Source of the DNA: DATGPD01 sp041398565
GTDB lineage: Bacteria; Planctomycetota; UBA1135; UBA2386
Direction: 5' to 3'
Length of the DNA: 64,000 bases
Assembly: GCA_041398565.1 (NCBI GenBank)
Contig: JAWKUN010000002.1
Span: forward strand, 1,550,001 to 1,614,000
The notes under the pieces are model-generated. The model was given only the letters and a program-made list of their open reading frames with translations, did no database searches and was not told the origin of the DNA. The position numbers and the translations under genes are program-made. Shown here piece by piece: positions 1-8,293 of the stretch. The stretch's first letter is position 1, and the number at the start of each line of letters is the position of its first letter.

Positions 1-489
1 AAGCTCACGACGCACCGCGCCTTCGCCGAGCGCACGGTGCAGAGAATGCTCGACGTGCGCGATCCGTCACCTTCGCGGGAGGCGCCGCTGCCGGGTGGCG
101 GCGGAGCGCACGAGCCCATGGATCCCCTGTGGTGGCGACACGGCTCGCTGGCGAGCGCAGTGCGCGCCGAGGCGGGTGGCGAGCGCGGGCTGTTGCAGCC
201 GATCGCTCCGGGAAGCGACCTGATCGGCGCGGAGGTCGCCTGGGCGATGCGGCGGCAGGGCGCGGTGGGCTTCGCCGATCTGATGCTGCGCCGATTGTTC
301 CAGATCGACGGTCCGCTGCGCGAACCCGCCGCCATCGACGCGGCGCTCGACCTGTTCTCGCGCTTCCGCCCCACTTCCCTTCCCCCGGTCGACCTCGCCG
401 CCGAGCGCGCAGACTTTGCCGCCGAGGTCGCAGCGATGACCGGAGGCCTCGCGCAGATCGACGATGTCTCCGCTCGAACACGCTCCTGA
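1..489 (+). CDS. glpD: Aerobic glycerol-3-phosphate dehydrogenase, C-terminal part (cut by window edge)
   Basis: The reading frame is open from base 1 to a TGA at 487-489, so the gene begins before the window. The first visible residues, KLTTHRAFAERTV, match the KLTTYR motif at the end of the FAD-binding part of GlpD. The segment GSDLIGAEVAWAMRRQGAVG followed by DLMLRRLF matches the helical cap domain of the family (usual form: eV.yAvr.E.A.tl.D.l.RR). GlpD oxidises glycerol-3-phosphate to dihydroxyacetone phosphate and passes electrons to quinone at the membrane. Only about 162 residues of roughly 500 are visible. The downstream gene starts 26 bases before this stop, which suggests co-translation. 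Confidence 0.8.
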   Translation, partial: KLTTHRAFAERTVQRMLDVRDPSPSREAPLPGGGGAHEPMDPLWWRHGSLASAVRAEAGGERGLLQPIAPGSDLIGAEVAWAMRRQGAVGFADLMLRRLFQIDGPLREPAAIDAALDLFSRFRPTSLPPVDLAAERADFAAEVAAMTGGLAQIDDVSARTRS

Positions 490-2272
490 CCTGCTCGGTG
501 CCACAGCATGGCACAACGTCGACCGCCCGGTCGATCTGCGCCACGACCTGGCAGGCAGGGTGGTGCTGTTGCTCTTCTTCGCGCCCGGTTGCGTGCACTC
601 GCAGCACGCGCTGGCGTCGATGGCTTGGTTGGACGCTCGCTTCCAGACGCGTCCGCTGGCGGTGATCGGCGTGGCCACGCCGCGCTTCCCGGCGGACGCA
701 TGGCTCGACGACGTCGTGCACGCCCTCGGAGTGCGCTTCCCGATCGCAGTCGACGCGGAGCGCAGCGTGTTCGACGCCTACGGCTGTGGTGCGTGGCCGA
801 CGCTGGTCCTGGTCGACGGCACCGGCCGCGTCCGCTTCCACGGCGGCGGCGAGCCCGATGCGCGCGCCGTGATCGACGCCACGAAGACTCTTCTGGCCGA
901 GGTCGAGTACGCCGGCTACGGCAGCATGGCGCCCGGTGCGGTGCGCGTCGACGCGTCGCTGTCGCCGCAGTCCCTGGCGCAGCCCAGTGGGGTCGCCGTC
1001 GATGCTGCGCGCGACCTGCTGTGGATCGCCGACACCGGCCACCACCGTCTGCTGGCGGTCGCGTGCGACACGGGCGCGGTGTGCCACGTGATCGGCGGCA
1101 TGCCCGGCGCGGGGGACGGCGGCGTCGCCGACGCCAGCCTGCACGTGCCGCGCGGGCTGTGTTTCGACGTCGAACGCGATCGCCTCGTCGTGGCAGACAC
1201 CGGCAACCACCTGCTGCGCGCGGTGGACGCGAACGCGGGGGTGACGACCATCCTCGGCACCGGCGCGCGTGCCTACGACCGCTACGGTGGCGCCAGTGGA
1301 GTCGGCCAGGGCCTGGCGTCGCCCTGGGGGGTCGCAGCGTCGCCCGGCGATCTGGTCGTGGCGATGTCCGGCCTGCATCAGGCGTGGACGATGGCCGTCG
1401 ACGACGGCATCGCCACGGCGCGCGTCGGCACGGGCTTCGCGGGCTCGACCGACGGCGTAGCCGCGCACGCACGCCTGTCCGAGCCGCATGCGGTGGCGGT
1501 GCGCGGCGAGCTGGTCGCCATCGCCGACACGGGCAGCCACGCGCTGCGGCTCTGGGATCGTGCTGCGGACGCCGTGCGCACGTTGATCGGCGGCGAGCCC
1601 GGCGACGTCGACGGCGAGCTGGCGCAGGCGCGCCTGTGTGCCCCGTCCGGCCTGGCCTTCCACGGCGAGGACTTGCTGCTCGCCGACACCGGCAACGGCA
1701 AGCTGAAGCGCGTCGACCGAGACTGGCGCCACATCCGCACGCTCGACCTCGGCGAGCACCTGCAACGCCCGACCGCGGTGGTCGTGCGCGAAGACCGAGC
1801 CTTCGTCGCCGACAGCGCGCGCAACCGCATCGTGGTGGTCGACCTCATCGAGGAGACTGCGGCCGACCTGCCGATCCTGGTGCCGGCGCCGCCGGTCCGT
1901 CCGGCGCGCGTGCACTTGCGCGCACAGGCCGAATGCGTCCTCAAGGTGCAGCTACCGTTGCCGGCGGGGGCCAGCGTCCATCCCGACATCGCGGTCCGGA
2001 TCACCCTGCGCACGGTGTCGGGGCAGCCCTTGGCCATCGACCTCTCGTACGAGGCCGCGGTGGAAGGCAGTTTCGCCGTCGTGCGCGGTGTCACCACCGG
2101 TCCGCCGGGCGCCGGCACGGTTCGCGCCCAGCTCGACTACCACTCGACGCATGGCCACGGACGCGTTGCCCACGCCCAGCGCGTCCACCTCGAAGCGACG
2201 TTCGCCCTCGACGCCGACGCGCCGGTGATGGCGCAGTGGATCGCCGGCCGTTCCGAGGCGATCGGCGCCTGA
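464..2272 (+). CDS. Thioredoxin-fold plus NHL-repeat propeller protein (NHLRC2-like)
   Basis: This 602-residue protein has three parts in order. Residues 1 to about 150 form a thioredoxin-like domain (VVLLLFFAPGCVHSQHAL and later the cis-Pro segment CGAWPTLVLVDG). About 160-470 hold six NHL blades, with recurring cores such as LLWIADTGHHRLL, LVVADTGNHLLRAV, LVAIADTGSHALRL and LLLADTGNGKLKRV. The remainder is a beta-rich C-terminal domain. This is the architecture of NHLRC2. The expected CxxC redox pair is reduced to a single Cys (APGCVHS), so classical disulfide exchange is doubtful. No signal peptide is visible. It overlaps glpD by 26 bases. The function is unknown; a scaffold or redox-sensing role is only a guess. 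Confidence 0.8.
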   Translation: MSPLEHAPDLLGATAWHNVDRPVDLRHDLAGRVVLLLFFAPGCVHSQHALASMAWLDARFQTRPLAVIGVATPRFPADAWLDDVVHALGVRFPIAVDAERSVFDAYGCGAWPTLVLVDGTGRVRFHGGGEPDARAVIDATKTLLAEVEYAGYGSMAPGAVRVDASLSPQSLAQPSGVAVDAARDLLWIADTGHHRLLAVACDTGAVCHVIGGMPGAGDGGVADASLHVPRGLCFDVERDRLVVADTGNHLLRAVDANAGVTTILGTGARAYDRYGGASGVGQGLASPWGVAASPGDLVVAMSGLHQAWTMAVDDGIATARVGTGFAGSTDGVAAHARLSEPHAVAVRGELVAIADTGSHALRLWDRAADAVRTLIGGEPGDVDGELAQARLCAPSGLAFHGEDLLLADTGNGKLKRVDRDWRHIRTLDLGEHLQRPTAVVVREDRAFVADSARNRIVVVDLIEETAADLPILVPAPPVRPARVHLRAQAECVLKVQLPLPAGASVHPDIAVRITLRTVSGQPLAIDLSYEAAVEGSFAVVRGVTTGPPGAGTVRAQLDYHSTHGHGRVAHAQRVHLEATFALDADAPVMAQWIAGRSEAIGA

Positions 2273-2320
2273 CGCGTTCGGTTCCGCGTCGTGGGGCGGG
2301 CTGGTCTTCCGAGGTTCGGC

Positions 2321-3448
2321 TCAGGCGCGCCAGGCCGCGAGGGTGCCATCCGGACGCAGGAGGGTGAGGCAGGCGCGTCTGCCCGGGATCAGCTGCCCGA
2401 AGTCGTCGCGTCCCAGCAGGCGTGCGGCGTTGGTGCTGCCCACGCGCGCCAGCGTCCATGGTCCGCAGCGCGGGCCGAGGTATGTGGCGAAGCGCTGTGC
2501 GGCGGTGTCCATCGTCAGCGCCGATCCGGCCAGCGCGCCGTCGGCGCGCCGCACTTCGCCGCCGCGGGCCACGACCTCCTCGCGGCCGAGCCGGTAGACC
2601 CCGTCGGGTCGTCCGGCCGGTGCCGCCGCGTCCGTCACCAGGAGCGTGCGGTCGGGACCGAGGATCGCGAACGCGTTGCGCACCATCGTCGGGTGCACGT
2701 GCAGGCCGTCGCAGATCAGGCTGCAGGTGAGACGGGGTTCGTCGAGCGCGAAGCCGGCGACGCCGGGTTCGCGGTGGTGCAGCGGCCCCATGGCGTTGAA
2801 CAGGTGGGTGACGAGGTTCGCGCCTGCGTCGACGCATGCGGCCATCTGCGCCGACGACCGCGCGTGTCCGAGCGCCACGCAGACCCCGGCAGCGCGCAGC
2901 TGCGCCACGGCCTGTGGAGCCCCCGGTCGGCTCGGCGCCAGGGTCAACATCGCCAGTCGGCCGCGCGCGGCCTCGAGCAACGCCGCGACCCGGTCGGGAG
3001 TCGGGTCGACGAAGGCGCTCTCGTCGTGCGCGCCGGCGACTTCGAGGAACGGTCCTTCGAGGTGGATGCCGAGCGGCTCGGCACCCTGTCCGCGCCAGCG
3101 GTCGATCCAGTCGGCCACGCGCGCCAACTGTTGCAGCAGGTCGGCGAACGGAGCTGTGATCAGCGTCGGCAGGAACGCCACCGCGCCACCCTGCCAGCTT
3201 GCCGTGGCGACGGCGTCCAGAGCCTCGTCGCTCGTCTCGGCGACGTCACGGCCACCGCCGCCGTTGACCTGCAGGTCGATGAAGCCCGGCAGCGCCATCG
3301 CGTCGATGCCGATCGTCGCCGAGGCGTCCGCGTCGATGCCGATGATGCGTCCGTCGGCGCAGGTGATCCGCGCGGCGCCGCGCGGCGAGGGAGGAACGAC
3401 GGCGTCGGGCAAGACCGCGCCGCGGCAGTGCAGGACGGTGGGGACCAC
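2321..3448 (-). CDS. nagA: N-acetylglucosamine-6-phosphate deacetylase
   Basis: NagA removes the acetyl group from GlcNAc-6-phosphate to give glucosamine-6-phosphate, in amino-sugar breakdown or cell-wall recycling. The protein of about 375 residues shows the amidohydrolase landmarks in order: GFIDLQVNGGGG, the metal-ligand segment GIHLEGPFL, ALGHARSS, THLFNAMGPLHHREPG, ICDGLHVHP and the catalytic Asp in LLVTDAAAPAG. The frame stays open far upstream, through unrelated sequence, so the start must be chosen. The GTG at 3448 begins V-V-P-T-V-L-H just ahead of the N-terminal beta strands and gives family length, but no clear ribosome binding site precedes it. The gene converges on the NHL-repeat gene. 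A GlcNAc-kinase-like gene lies 3.4 kb away on the other strand. Confidence 0.88.
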   Translation of the reverse strand: MVPTVLHCRGAVLPDAVVPPSPRGAARITCADGRIIGIDADASATIGIDAMALPGFIDLQVNGGGGRDVAETSDEALDAVATASWQGGAVAFLPTLITAPFADLLQQLARVADWIDRWRGQGAEPLGIHLEGPFLEVAGAHDESAFVDPTPDRVAALLEAARGRLAMLTLAPSRPGAPQAVAQLRAAGVCVALGHARSSAQMAACVDAGANLVTHLFNAMGPLHHREPGVAGFALDEPRLTCSLICDGLHVHPTMVRNAFAILGPDRTLLVTDAAAPAGRPDGVYRLGREEVVARGGEVRRADGALAGSALTMDTAAQRFATYLGPRCGPWTLARVGSTNAARLLGRDDFGQLIPGRRACLTLLRPDGTLAAWRA

Positions 3449-3466
3449 GGGAGGGAGACAGCCTAG

Positions 3467-3543
3467 ACACCATGGTTGGGCTGGTCCACGCGATCGGCCC
3501 TCACCGTGGGAAGCCGAGAAGCGGACCAGCCCGACCATGGTGT
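3467..3543. repeat. Long inverted repeat (21-bp arms, 35-base loop)
   Basis: The left arm at 3467-3487 (acaccatggttgggctggtc plus c) pairs with the right arm at 3523-3543 over all 21 positions. The only non-Watson-Crick pair is a single G-U at 3477/3533. The loop can add a short tcggc/gccga stem. The position is 19 bases upstream of the chosen nagA start, so it could act in the nagA leader, as a cruciform, or as a remnant of a small palindromic element. There is no U tract for a classical terminator. Confidence 0.75.
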
Positions 3544-3624
3544 CCGGGAGTCCGCTTCCTGTGCTGCAAGGGCTGCGAATCGTCGCGGCGGGCGCGAATT
3601 CGGCCGTGTTGTTCCGTTGCCACA

Positions 3625-3727
3625 GAGCTGACCAGGCCGCGCCCGAGCAGCCCTGGAAGCTCCAAGCAACAACAGCGTCGGCGGCCCCCTCTGGTCGGCG
3701 CTGCGCCGACATCAACCCTTTGGGTTG
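3625..3727. repeat. Three consecutive hairpins
   Basis: Three inverted repeats follow one another. At 3625-3662, gagct and ccagg pair with cctgg and agctc around a 15-base loop. At 3694-3710, gtcggcg and cgccgac form a perfect 7-bp stem with loop ctg. At 3713-3727, caaccc and gggttg form a perfect 6-bp stem with loop ttt. Together with the longer repeat just upstream they make a compact block with high folding potential, possibly a structured RNA. No family match is recognised. Confidence 0.55.
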
Positions 3728-4099
3728 CGGCCGCCGGCTGCGCTGTGGTTCGTCCGCATGAACTGCGCCTGTGCCCCGCGTCGCCAGGTTCGCGATCGGT
3801 CCGCAGCGGAGACCCCGTCCGCCTGGTCCGGGCGCGGTGCGTGCCGATTTGGCGCGGCGCGGTGGCCCACGCCGTGTAGGCTCGCGGCCGCGGCCAGTCG
3901 CGGCGGGCAGCGGGCGGTGCCACCGGCGCTTCCCGCGGAATCGAGGTCGCACGGTCGTTCGCGCCGATTGGTTGGCGGTGGCGGCGACCAGGCCGCGGCC
4001 TCGCACGACAAGCCGGCCCACATGGTTGAGAACCGAGGATCCCCGGGTGCGCTCACGGAGCCGCCAAGCGCTCGAGCCACCGGGCGACCCCACGCATGG

Positions 4100-5731
4100 A
4101 TGCGCCGGCTGTGCCTGACGCTGTTCACCTTGGCGTGCGGGGGGTGGGCCGGCGCGATGCTCGGTCGGCCCGCGCGCGTCACCTTGCCACCGGAGCACGA
4201 GCAGACGTTCCGTCTCGCGGAGCGGGAACGCGATCCTCTGGCGGTCACGGTCGGCCGCCCGCTGCTGCTCCCGTACTGCTACGGCGACTGCGACCTGCTG
4301 GCGACCGTGGCGGTGCCTGCGGGTGGCGAGCTCGACTTGGTGATGCGTCGCCTCGACCTCGACGGTGGGCACGGCCGCTTCGTGCTGCTGCGGCTGTCGT
4401 CCACGGCGGAGGCCTGGCCGTGGCGCACACGCGACGAGGCGTTGTTCGCCGACGGTCCGACCGGTGGCGTGCGGCTGACGCCCGGCTTGCCGGCGTCGCT
4501 GCGCGTCGAGTGGCGCGGGCGGCAGGTGCGGGCCAACGTCGCCGGCCGCTGGTTGCCGCCGTTCCGCGCCGCCGACGACCGCGGCAGCTTCGCCTTCGTC
4601 GTCCGCGGCGGCGAGGCGGAGGTGTCGCACCTGCAGGTCTCCCCGTTGCCGCGCGCGCGCTCGCTGTCGCCGCCGTGGCTGCTGGGTGCGCTCTGTGGCC
4701 TGGCCGTCGCTCTCCTGGTCGGCAGCCACGGCGCGCCATTGTGGCGCGCCGTCGTCGCCGCAGCGACGTTGCCGCTCGCTGCCGCCGGCGTGCACGCCGG
4801 ACTCGCTGCCCGCACCGTGGTGGGAGCGCGTCTCGATGCGCCGGCACTGGCCCTCGTGTTGGCTGTGCTGGGGCTGCTGACGTTGGCCTGGGCAAGGCGG
4901 GGTTCGTGGCGTCGCCGCACGGCTCGACTCGCCGCCGTCCTCGTCGTCGCTGCGGCCGCCTCGGAGGTCTTCTGCCGGATCGAGAAGGCGTCCCTGTCGG
5001 GGCTGCAAGACCCGCGGCTCGACCTCTACTTCGGTGTCGACTCGCGCGCGGCGCCGTTCGACGCGCTGGCCAAGCTGTTGCACGGCAAGAACGAGGTGCA
5101 CACCGCCGATCCGGCGCTCGGGCGGGCGCTCGGCGGTTCGGTGACGGCGCTGCGCGTCGTCTATCTGGGCGGTGCGCCCATGATGGAGGCCAATCTCGAC
5201 CGCGCGCAGCACCTGGCAGTGCAGGCGACCGCGGCCGTGGCGCAGACCCTCGGCAAGCGCTGCCTGCCGGCGGTGTTTCCCACTGCGTTCCCGCACACCC
5301 TGCAGCAGACCGCGTGCTTCGTGCGCTTCTACGCCGACGCCTATCCGGCGGCGGCGGTGGTGCTGGGTGTCGACCGCTGGGACGCGCAGCACGAGGGTTG
5401 CGAGAGTGCGCGTGCGCGTCTGCGCGCCGGAGCCGGGACGCCGCCGGCGTCGTTTGCTTGGCGGGCGTTGGTCGGCTGCCGTGGCGACGCGCTGGTGGCG
5501 ACTCCGGACGAGCTGCGCTCCACCGTGGTCGAGTTCGTGCGCTTCTGCAAGGGGCGGGCGCTGCCGGTGCTGCTGGCGACGCACCAGGAGCTGCCCGCGC
5601 CTCACCTGGCGGCCGTCGAAGCGGCGGCGCGGGCCGAGGACGTGCCCGTGGTGCACGCCGTCATGCGTTCCGACGAGTCCGCCGATGTCGAACGGCTGGC
5701 CGGCGCCCTGGTCGATCTGCTGGCGCGCTGA
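4100..5731 (+). CDS. Membrane protein with lectin-like N-terminal domain and SGNH-like C-terminal domain
   Basis: I do not recognise a named family. From the ATG at 4100 the product has 543 residues. It starts with a signal-anchor helix (MRRLCLTLFTLACGGWAGAM). A domain of about 150 residues rich in beta strands follows and resembles a concanavalin-like sandwich. Four hydrophobic helices at about 190-300 come next, then a soluble C-terminal part of about 240 residues. In that part RVVYLGGAPM, then QQTACFVRFYADAYP and AAVVLGVDRWD, follow the spacing of an SGNH/GDSL hydrolase. The block-I Ser is replaced by Ala, so activity is doubtful. The frame is open upstream and an ATG at 4022 is an alternative start. 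The gene is transcribed toward the DUF4097 lipoprotein gene, and a strong hairpin separates the two. Confidence 0.6.
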   Translation: MRRLCLTLFTLACGGWAGAMLGRPARVTLPPEHEQTFRLAERERDPLAVTVGRPLLLPYCYGDCDLLATVAVPAGGELDLVMRRLDLDGGHGRFVLLRLSSTAEAWPWRTRDEALFADGPTGGVRLTPGLPASLRVEWRGRQVRANVAGRWLPPFRAADDRGSFAFVVRGGEAEVSHLQVSPLPRARSLSPPWLLGALCGLAVALLVGSHGAPLWRAVVAAATLPLAAAGVHAGLAARTVVGARLDAPALALVLAVLGLLTLAWARRGSWRRRTARLAAVLVVAAAASEVFCRIEKASLSGLQDPRLDLYFGVDSRAAPFDALAKLLHGKNEVHTADPALGRALGGSVTALRVVYLGGAPMMEANLDRAQHLAVQATAAVAQTLGKRCLPAVFPTAFPHTLQQTACFVRFYADAYPAAAVVLGVDRWDAQHEGCESARARLRAGAGTPPASFAWRALVGCRGDALVATPDELRSTVVEFVRFCKGRALPVLLATHQELPAPHLAAVEAAARAEDVPVVHAVMRSDESADVERLAGALVDLLAR

Positions 5732-5745
5732 GCGGGCTGCCCGGC

Positions 5746-5770
5746 GCGTCGCGACGTCTCGTCGCGACGC
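5746..5770. terminator. Perfect 11-bp hairpin between convergent genes
   Basis: gcgtcgcgacg (5746-5756) and cgtcgcgacgc (5760-5770) are exact reverse complements around the loop tct. The hairpin sits in the 51-base gap between two convergent genes, the position expected for a bidirectional terminator. There is no long T tract on either strand. A hairpin with the same 11-bp stem and 3-base loop lies at 58533-58557, between another convergent pair. Confidence 0.7.
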
Positions 5771-5782
5771 CTCGTCGGTGGA

Positions 5783-6652
5783 TCACGTGCCGGGGAGGCA
5801 GCGCACGGCGACCCGTCCCGATTCGGACTCGATGCTCACCTTGCTGGGGTGCTCATCGGCCACGGTCGCCGCACCGAGGTCGCCGCGGAACGCCCGCCAG
5901 CGATCGCCGGCGTCGGTGCCGTACTCGTGCCACGCCGCCGCGAGCTCGCACGGGACGTTGCGCCCGTTGCGCACGCGCGCCGAGAACGCGACACGGCTGG
6001 CCTGCGGCACCTCGACCGTCACGTCGCCGCCCTGCGTGCGGACATCGACCGCCGAGGGCGGCGTCCCGCCGGCCAAGACCACGGCCACGGGCCCGGAGTC
6101 GGAGTTCACTGCCGCGCGCGCGAAGGTGCCGCACACGCGCACCCCACCGGAACGACTGCGGATGTCGGTAGAGCCCCCGTCGAGGCGAGCGCGCACGTCG
6201 CCGCTGTCGGTGTCGACGGTGAGGTTGCCTCGGTAGCCCTGCGCCACGACAGCAGCACGCTGCGTCAGCACGCGCACTGCCAGGTCGGGCGGCGCCAGCA
6301 CGGTCACAAAGAGGTTGACCGCCTCGACGCTGCCCGGGCGCGGCATGCGCAGGGCCACGACCTGCACGCCATCGTCGCTCGGGTCGGGGAGGAGGACGAT
6401 CTCGGACGCCAGGCGGCTGGCCTCGGCCGGCGACGCCGCGCGGACGCATGCCGACACGTCGCAGTGTGGGGCCTCGCCGTGGGCCACGGTCACCTGGCCG
6501 TTGCCGACGTGCAGTTCGAGGGTGTGCTGGCCGGCGACGATCGGAACGGCGAAGGTGCGCGTCAGCCGGTCGGGCGGAGGCTGGTGCGGATTGGCGGCAC
6601 AGGCGCCCAAGGCCGCCAGGGCTGCCAGACTGAGGCGAATGGACTTCCGCAT
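5783..6652 (-). CDS. DUF4097-type beta-strand-repeat lipoprotein
   Basis: This 289-residue protein has a lipoprotein signal with lipobox LGAC (Cys18). The mature part is made of short repeated beta strands, as in DUF4097 proteins: GNLTVDTDSGDVRARLDGGS, then DIRSRSGGVRVCGTFARAAV, then VDVRTQGGDVTVEVP. The repeating G-D-V-x-V turns suggest a right-handed beta-solenoid or adhesin-like fold. It should be lipid-anchored outside the cytoplasmic membrane. DUF4097 proteins have no settled function. The gene is divergent from the GlcNAc kinase gene, sharing a 205-base upstream region, and converges on the membrane-protein gene. Confidence 0.75.
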   Translation of the reverse strand: MRKSIRLSLAALAALGACAANPHQPPPDRLTRTFAVPIVAGQHTLELHVGNGQVTVAHGEAPHCDVSACVRAASPAEASRLASEIVLLPDPSDDGVQVVALRMPRPGSVEAVNLFVTVLAPPDLAVRVLTQRAAVVAQGYRGNLTVDTDSGDVRARLDGGSTDIRSRSGGVRVCGTFARAAVNSDSGPVAVVLAGGTPPSAVDVRTQGGDVTVEVPQASRVAFSARVRNGRNVPCELAAAWHEYGTDAGDRWRAFRGDLGAATVADEHPSKVSIESESGRVAVRCLPGT

Positions 6653-6857
6653 GAACCGTGAAGCGTCGGCGCGGCGGAATGCGTTTCACGTGGCGACCGC
6701 CGTGGCCTGAGCCCGAAGGATAGCTGCCTGGGCTCCGCGGTTGCAGTTCGCGCCTTCTCGCCCGACCGAACTTCGGCGCTCGCCGCCGCCACCGCACGAG
6801 GGCGGATGCGCCGCGGCGAGCACGGGCTTTCCGGCGAGCTTCCGGCACAATGGGGCG

Positions 6858-7817
6858 ATGGCCTCTGGCTCGTGCGCCTACCTCGGGATCGACGCCGGCG
6901 GCACGAAGACCGCGTGGCTCGTGCTCGACGACGATGGCGTGGTCGCCGAGGGCCGTGTCGATGCCATGCAGGTGGCGTCCCAGGGCGTGGCGGCGGTCGC
7001 GGACGCGCTGGCCCAGCTCGTGCACCTGGCGCGCACCCAGACGGGGCGGCGCCTGGCCGCGGTCGTCGCCGGGTTGGCGGGCGCGGGGCGCGCGTCCGTG
7101 CGCGAAGACCTGCGTCGCGCCCTTGTCGGAATCGGCGTCGGCGAGCCGCTGCACGTCACCGGCGACGTGCAGGTGGCGGCGGCGGCGGCGCTCGGCCGCG
7201 AGCCAGGGGTCGCCCTGTGGTCGGGCACCGGTTCGTTCGCCGTCGCTCGCGGCGTCGACGACGGCCTGCATCGCGTCGGCGGACGCGGCTGGCTGCTCGG
7301 CGACGCTGGCAGCGCGCACGACCTGGCGCGGCGGGCGGCGGCAGCCGTGGTGGCCGCGGCCGACGGTCTGGCGCCGCCCACCCAGCTGACCGCGGCCCTC
7401 CTCGAAGAGACCGGCTTGGCGTCGGCGTTCGACCTGGGCCCCTACCTGCAGACCGCCGGTCCGCGCGTCGTCGCTGCCCTGTACCCAGCCGTGCGGCGGA
7501 CGGCCGAGGCCGGCGACGAGGTGGCGCGCGCCCTGCAAGCCGCCGGCGCCGAAGCGCTGGCGCAGCTGGCGATGGGCGCCGGGCGGCGTGCCGGCTTGCC
7601 GACCTCGACGCTGCGGGTCGAGGTCGGCGGCGGCCTGCTGACGCACGACGAGGGCGTCCGTCGCTTGCTGAGCGAGGCGCTGCAGCGCGCCGGCGTCGGT
7701 GCGGTCCTCGAAGTCTGCTCCCGGTCGCCGGCGCGAGGCGCCGCCGAGCTGGCGCGCGCTCACGTGCGCGCGCTCCCTCCTCTCAGCCGCTGGATGGCCG
7801 ACCATGGCACTTCGTGA
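6858..7817 (+). CDS. N-acetylglucosamine kinase-like (BadF/BadG ATPase family)
   Basis: The product is 319 residues from the ATG at 6858. It begins YLGIDAGGTKTAWLVLD (phosphate-1 loop), followed by VVAGLAGAGR, the phosphate-2 segment LWSGTGSFAVARG, and GGRGWLLGDAGSAHDLARRA, all typical of eukaryote-type GlcNAc kinases in the actin-like ATPase fold. It probably phosphorylates GlcNAc or a related amino sugar at O6, supplying NagA's substrate. The frame is open upstream from a TTG at 6741, but conservation begins just after 6858. The downstream arfB gene starts inside its last codons (14-base overlap), so the two are likely one transcript. Confidence 0.78.
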   Translation: MASGSCAYLGIDAGGTKTAWLVLDDDGVVAEGRVDAMQVASQGVAAVADALAQLVHLARTQTGRRLAAVVAGLAGAGRASVREDLRRALVGIGVGEPLHVTGDVQVAAAAALGREPGVALWSGTGSFAVARGVDDGLHRVGGRGWLLGDAGSAHDLARRAAAAVVAAADGLAPPTQLTAALLEETGLASAFDLGPYLQTAGPRVVAALYPAVRRTAEAGDEVARALQAAGAEALAQLAMGAGRRAGLPTSTLRVEVGGGLLTHDEGVRRLLSEALQRAGVGAVLEVCSRSPARGAAELARAHVRALPPLSRWMADHGTS

Positions 7818-8232
7818 TCTCGAGGTGACGCGCACGCGTCTCGTTCCCGCTCGCCTCATGTCGTTGCGCTTCTCACGCGGCGGCGGACCCGGCGGACAGC
7901 ACGTGAACAAGGTCGAGACCAAGGTGGACCTGCGTGTCGATCTCGATGGCTTGGTCGAGCTCTGGGGCGAGGACGATGTCGCGCGCGTGCGCGTGAAGTT
8001 GGCGACGCGCCTCGACGGCGAGGGTCGGTTGCAGGTCGTCAGCGGCGAGGGTCGGTCGCAGGCCCAGAATCTGGAGGCGGGCCTGGCGCGCTTGCAGAGC
8101 CTCCTGCGCGGCGCCCTGGCGCGGCCGCGGGTGCGCCGGCCGACGCGTCCGACCCGCGGCAGCGTCGAGCGTCGCCTGCGCGAGAAGAAGCGGCGCTCGG
8201 ACACCAAGAGCGGCCGTCGTCCGCCCGAGTGA
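7804..8232 (+). CDS. arfB: ArfB/YaeJ-type peptidyl-tRNA hydrolase (ribosome rescue)
   Basis: This 142-residue protein contains the class-I release factor signature GGGPGGQHVNKVETKVDLR, with the catalytic GGQ near residue 28-30. The C-terminal tail is rich in Arg and Lys (SVERRLREKKRRSDTKSGRR) and would enter the empty mRNA channel. This matches ArfB (YaeJ/ICT1), which frees stalled ribosomes without a stop codon. The length (about 140) agrees with the family. The protein lacks the codon-recognition domains of RF1 and RF2. The start at 7804 overlaps the kinase stop by 14 bases. Confidence 0.9.
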   Translation: MALRDLEVTRTRLVPARLMSLRFSRGGGPGGQHVNKVETKVDLRVDLDGLVELWGEDDVARVRVKLATRLDGEGRLQVVSGEGRSQAQNLEAGLARLQSLLRGALARPRVRRPTRPTRGSVERRLREKKRRSDTKSGRRPPE

Positions 8233-8293
8233 CCGGCGGCGCTGGTGTCAGACAACTGTGCGAGGGGCGGACGACGGGGTCGCCGCCCCTCGC

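Larger units (their letters stand above)
3449..4099. other. Gene-free stretch with a cluster of hairpins
   Basis: No convincing protein is encoded here. Open frames exist on both strands, but their translations are Arg/Pro/Ala-rich without recognisable motifs, as expected for shadows in GC-rich DNA. The first 280 bases contain four separate inverted repeats (3467-3543, 3625-3662, 3694-3710 and 3713-3727). The remainder up to the membrane-protein gene shows nothing I can identify. The stretch separates the divergent nagA gene and membrane-protein gene, so it must hold both promoters, but no convincing -35/-10 pair was found. Confidence 0.6.

Noticed and set aside
5..1915. Antisense open frame of 636 codons over glpD and the NHL gene
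   Set aside because: Arg/His/Ala-rich with no recognisable domain, while the sense strand has clear families.
3501..3923. Minus-strand frame of 140 codons in the hairpin-rich gap
   Set aside because: No motif, composition like other shadow frames, and it covers the inverted repeats.
3449..5656. Upstream extension of the nagA frame over 2.2 kb
   Set aside because: The added sequence is low-complexity Arg/Gln/Pro-rich translation lying antisense to the membrane-protein gene. NagA homology begins only near 3448.
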